Origin: UBA1181 sp963631545
Lineage (GTDB): Bacteria; Bacteroidota; Bacteroidia; Bacteroidales; Paludibacteraceae
Length of the DNA stretch: 7,262 nt
Assembly: GCA_963631545.1 (NCBI GenBank)
Contig: CAVGRN010000089.1
Location: forward strand, 1-7,262
Direction of reading: 5' to 3'
Shown here: piece after piece, positions 5,557-7,262 of the stretch
Layout: each line of letters opens with the position of its first letter
Position numbering within the stretch: the stretch's first letter is position 1
Notes under the pieces: generated by a model
The model's database searches: none
Told to the model about the DNA's origin: nothing
The model's input: the letters and a program-made list of their open reading frames with translations, nothing else
Position numbers and translations under genes: made by a program

Positions 5557-7212
5557 ATGAATTTGTTTCTTCAAAATATGAAGCGGACGCTCGTCCTCAT
5601 CGCCGCAACGCTCTCTGCAATCCACGCCTGGGCGGGGACGAACATCATCGTCGGGAAAGACGCCTCTACCGACGGCTCAACACTCTGCACCTACTCCGCC
5701 GACTCTTACTACCTCTACGGAGAACTCTCTTTCTATCCGTCAAGCACCTACTCCAAATACACACAATCGAAAGTGTACGGTTGGGAAACGCACAAGTACC
5801 AAGGAGTGATAGACCAGGTGGGAATGACCTACGCTGTGCTGGGCAACATCAACGAACACCAAGTCTGCATCACCGAGTCCACCTTCGGCGGACGGAAGGA
5901 ACTGATAGACACCACCGGCGTACTCGACTACGGCAACCTCATCTACATAACCCTGCAACGTGCCAAAAACGCACAGGAGGCCATTCAAGTGATGACCGAC
6001 CTTGTGGAGAAATACGGTTACTGCAGCTCCGGCGAAACCTTCACCATTGCAGATCCTAACGAGATTTGGCTGATGGAGATGATTGGCAAGGGTCCCGACA
6101 TCAAAGGGGCTGTGTGGGTGGCTATGCGTATGCCGGACGACTGCATCAGTGTACACTCCAACCACTCGCGCATCACAACGCTCCCACTCAACGACAGGGC
6201 GAACTGCAAATACTCGAAAGATGTGATTTCTTTTGCCAAAGAAAAAGGCTATTACGATGGGAAAAACAAGGACTTCAGTTTCTCTGACGCCTACGACCCT
6301 ATGTCGTTCAACGCCCGCCGCTTCTGCGACGCCCGCGTGTGGAGCATCTACAAAAACGTGTGCAAGGAAACAAACCGATATGTGGACTATATCCTCGGAA
6401 AATCCAACGAGAGGCTGCCTCTCTGGATCAAACCCGACGAAAAACTTTCCCTCCTGCGACTGAAAAACCTGATGCGCGACCATTTCGAGAACTCCCCCCT
6501 CTCGCTCGCCAACGACCCAGGCGCAGAACCCTTCGGTGCGGAATACCGCTACGAGCCGCGCACTTGGGAATACAACGGCAAGACATACTTCAATGAAAGT
6601 CCCATTGCAAGTCCGAAGAATGCTTTCTCATTCGTGGCTCAGATGCGCAACTGGTTGCCCGACAAAATCGGCGGCGTGCTGTGGTTTGGTGTGGATGATG
6701 CCACGTTCACAGTCTACGTTCCTATCTACTGCGGCACAACGCAAGTGCCAAACTGTTTCAGGAAAGGGAACGGCAGCCTGCTGAAATTCTCGTGGGATGC
6801 CGCCTACTGGGTGTTCAACTGGGTTTCGGGAATGGCGTATGCAAAATACAAATACGTCGCACCAGACATCATCAAGGTGCAAGCGGAGTTTGAACAGAAA
6901 TTGGAAGACAACCTCGAGGTTGTGGAAGAGGCGGCACGCTCGCTCTACAAAAAGTCGCCCGACTATGCCATCCGCTTCCTCACCGAATACTCTGAAAGCC
7001 AAGCCACACTTATGATGAACCGATGGAAAGAACTCGGACAGTTCCTGATGGTGAAATATGCCGACGGAAACATAAAACGCGAGCGGAAAGGCAAATTCAT
7101 CGACAACGGCTGGGGCGTGCCAGACGATATACAAATGCCCGGCTACTCCGAAAAATTCTACAAAGACATTGTGGACAGTACTGGGACGAAGTTTGAACTG
7201 ATTGCGGAATAA
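5557..7212 (+). CDS. Exported C69-family (PepD-like) peptidase homologue lacking the N-terminal cysteine nucleophile
   Basis: This is a full-length (551-residue) homologue of the secreted C69 dipeptidases common in Bacteroidota. These are Ntn-type hydrolases in which a cysteine, exposed as the first residue after processing, attacks the peptide bond. Family landmarks are present: TNIIVGKDASTDGSTL (28-43), YSADSYYLYGEL, NEHQVCITESTFGGRKEL, DTTGVLDYGNLIYITLQRAK, SSGETFTIADPNEIWLMEMIGKGP, and a C-terminal region with WFGVDDATFTVYVPIYC. The residue before TN should be Cys but is Gly27 (codon GGG at 5635-5637), at the expected signal-peptidase cut AWA/GTN. The protein may be inactive, use another group or bind peptides only. 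A downstream ATG at 5578 (MKRTLVLIAATLSAIHAWA) gives a more standard 19-residue signal peptide and may be the true start. It is likely co-transcribed with the M23 gene. No clear terminator is seen in the 50 bases left after the stop. Confidence 0.87.
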   Translation: MNLFLQNMKRTLVLIAATLSAIHAWAGTNIIVGKDASTDGSTLCTYSADSYYLYGELSFYPSSTYSKYTQSKVYGWETHKYQGVIDQVGMTYAVLGNINEHQVCITESTFGGRKELIDTTGVLDYGNLIYITLQRAKNAQEAIQVMTDLVEKYGYCSSGETFTIADPNEIWLMEMIGKGPDIKGAVWVAMRMPDDCISVHSNHSRITTLPLNDRANCKYSKDVISFAKEKGYYDGKNKDFSFSDAYDPMSFNARRFCDARVWSIYKNVCKETNRYVDYILGKSNERLPLWIKPDEKLSLLRLKNLMRDHFENSPLSLANDPGAEPFGAEYRYEPRTWEYNGKTYFNESPIASPKNAFSFVAQMRNWLPDKIGGVLWFGVDDATFTVYVPIYCGTTQVPNCFRKGNGSLLKFSWDAAYWVFNWVSGMAYAKYKYVAPDIIKVQAEFEQKLEDNLEVVEEAARSLYKKSPDYAIRFLTEYSESQATLMMNRWKELGQFLMVKYADGNIKRERKGKFIDNGWGVPDDIQMPGYSEKFYKDIVDSTGTKFELIAE

Positions 7213-7262
7213 ATCAGTTTGCCGAAACCGCTTGCCGAGGATTTTCCCGAATGAACCCCATC

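Noticed and set aside
5740..6483. Long open frame on the minus strand, antisense to the C69 homologue
   Set aside because: It has no family motifs, and the plus strand gives a continuous, recognisable C69 protein. It is a shadow frame.
7213..7262. Terminator or start of a further gene after the C69 homologue
   Set aside because: The direct repeat TTGCCGA does not form a stem, no T run follows, and the ATG at 7251 has only four codons before the window ends.
1..7262. CRISPR array, tRNA or rRNA gene, toxin-antitoxin or phage-defence system
   Set aside because: No regularly spaced repeats, cloverleaf-like sequence or defence-related domains were found. Nearly all of the window is explained by six recognisable protein-coding regions.

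Overview
The window looks like chromosomal DNA of a member of the Bacteroidota, most likely order Bacteroidales. The signs are the protein families (a DUF4369-plus-thioredoxin lipoprotein, a DUF1573 repeat protein, and secreted M23 and C69 peptidases of the type common in that group), A-rich start contexts without clear Shine-Dalgarno sequences, and matches to the Bacteroidota promoter form TTTG...TAnnTTTG. I cannot name a genus from sequence alone.

Layout. At the left edge (1 to about 430, minus strand) is the 3' part of an IS21-type istB helper gene. It is cut off just after where the Walker A motif should be, and the cut lies only about 15 bases from the end of the next gene. Then comes a two-gene minus-strand unit (2284 to 446): a DUF4369/TlpA-like thioredoxin-fold lipoprotein, followed 27 bases later by a six-helix DsbD/CcdA-like membrane protein. 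Upstream of these, also on the minus strand, is a DUF1573 exported repeat protein (3507 to 2437) that has its own good intrinsic terminator (2366-2400).

A 311-base divergent intergenic region (3508-3818) holds a good Bacteroidota-type promoter match for the DUF1573 gene, a -7 box for the rightward genes and a GC-rich hairpin in the rightward leader. To the right, on the plus strand, an exported M23 metallopeptidase (3819-5525) and an exported C69-family peptidase homologue (5557-7212) lie 31 bases apart and probably form an operon.

How they fit together. All four intact genes with a signal peptide encode envelope proteins, and the fifth intact gene encodes an inner-membrane protein. The leftward pair resembles a periplasmic thiol-redox module (membrane electron conduit plus lipoprotein thioredoxin), but the thioredoxin has WCPRT in place of WCxxC, so it has lost the resolving cysteine. 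The rightward pair would combine peptidoglycan or peptide cleavage (M23, all metal-site residues visible) with dipeptide hydrolysis (C69), but the C69 protein has glycine where the N-terminal nucleophilic cysteine is expected. Two full-length, apparently well-kept enzyme homologues with one altered key catalytic residue each are the most interesting things here. I found no CRISPR array, tRNA, rRNA, defence system or clearly new system.
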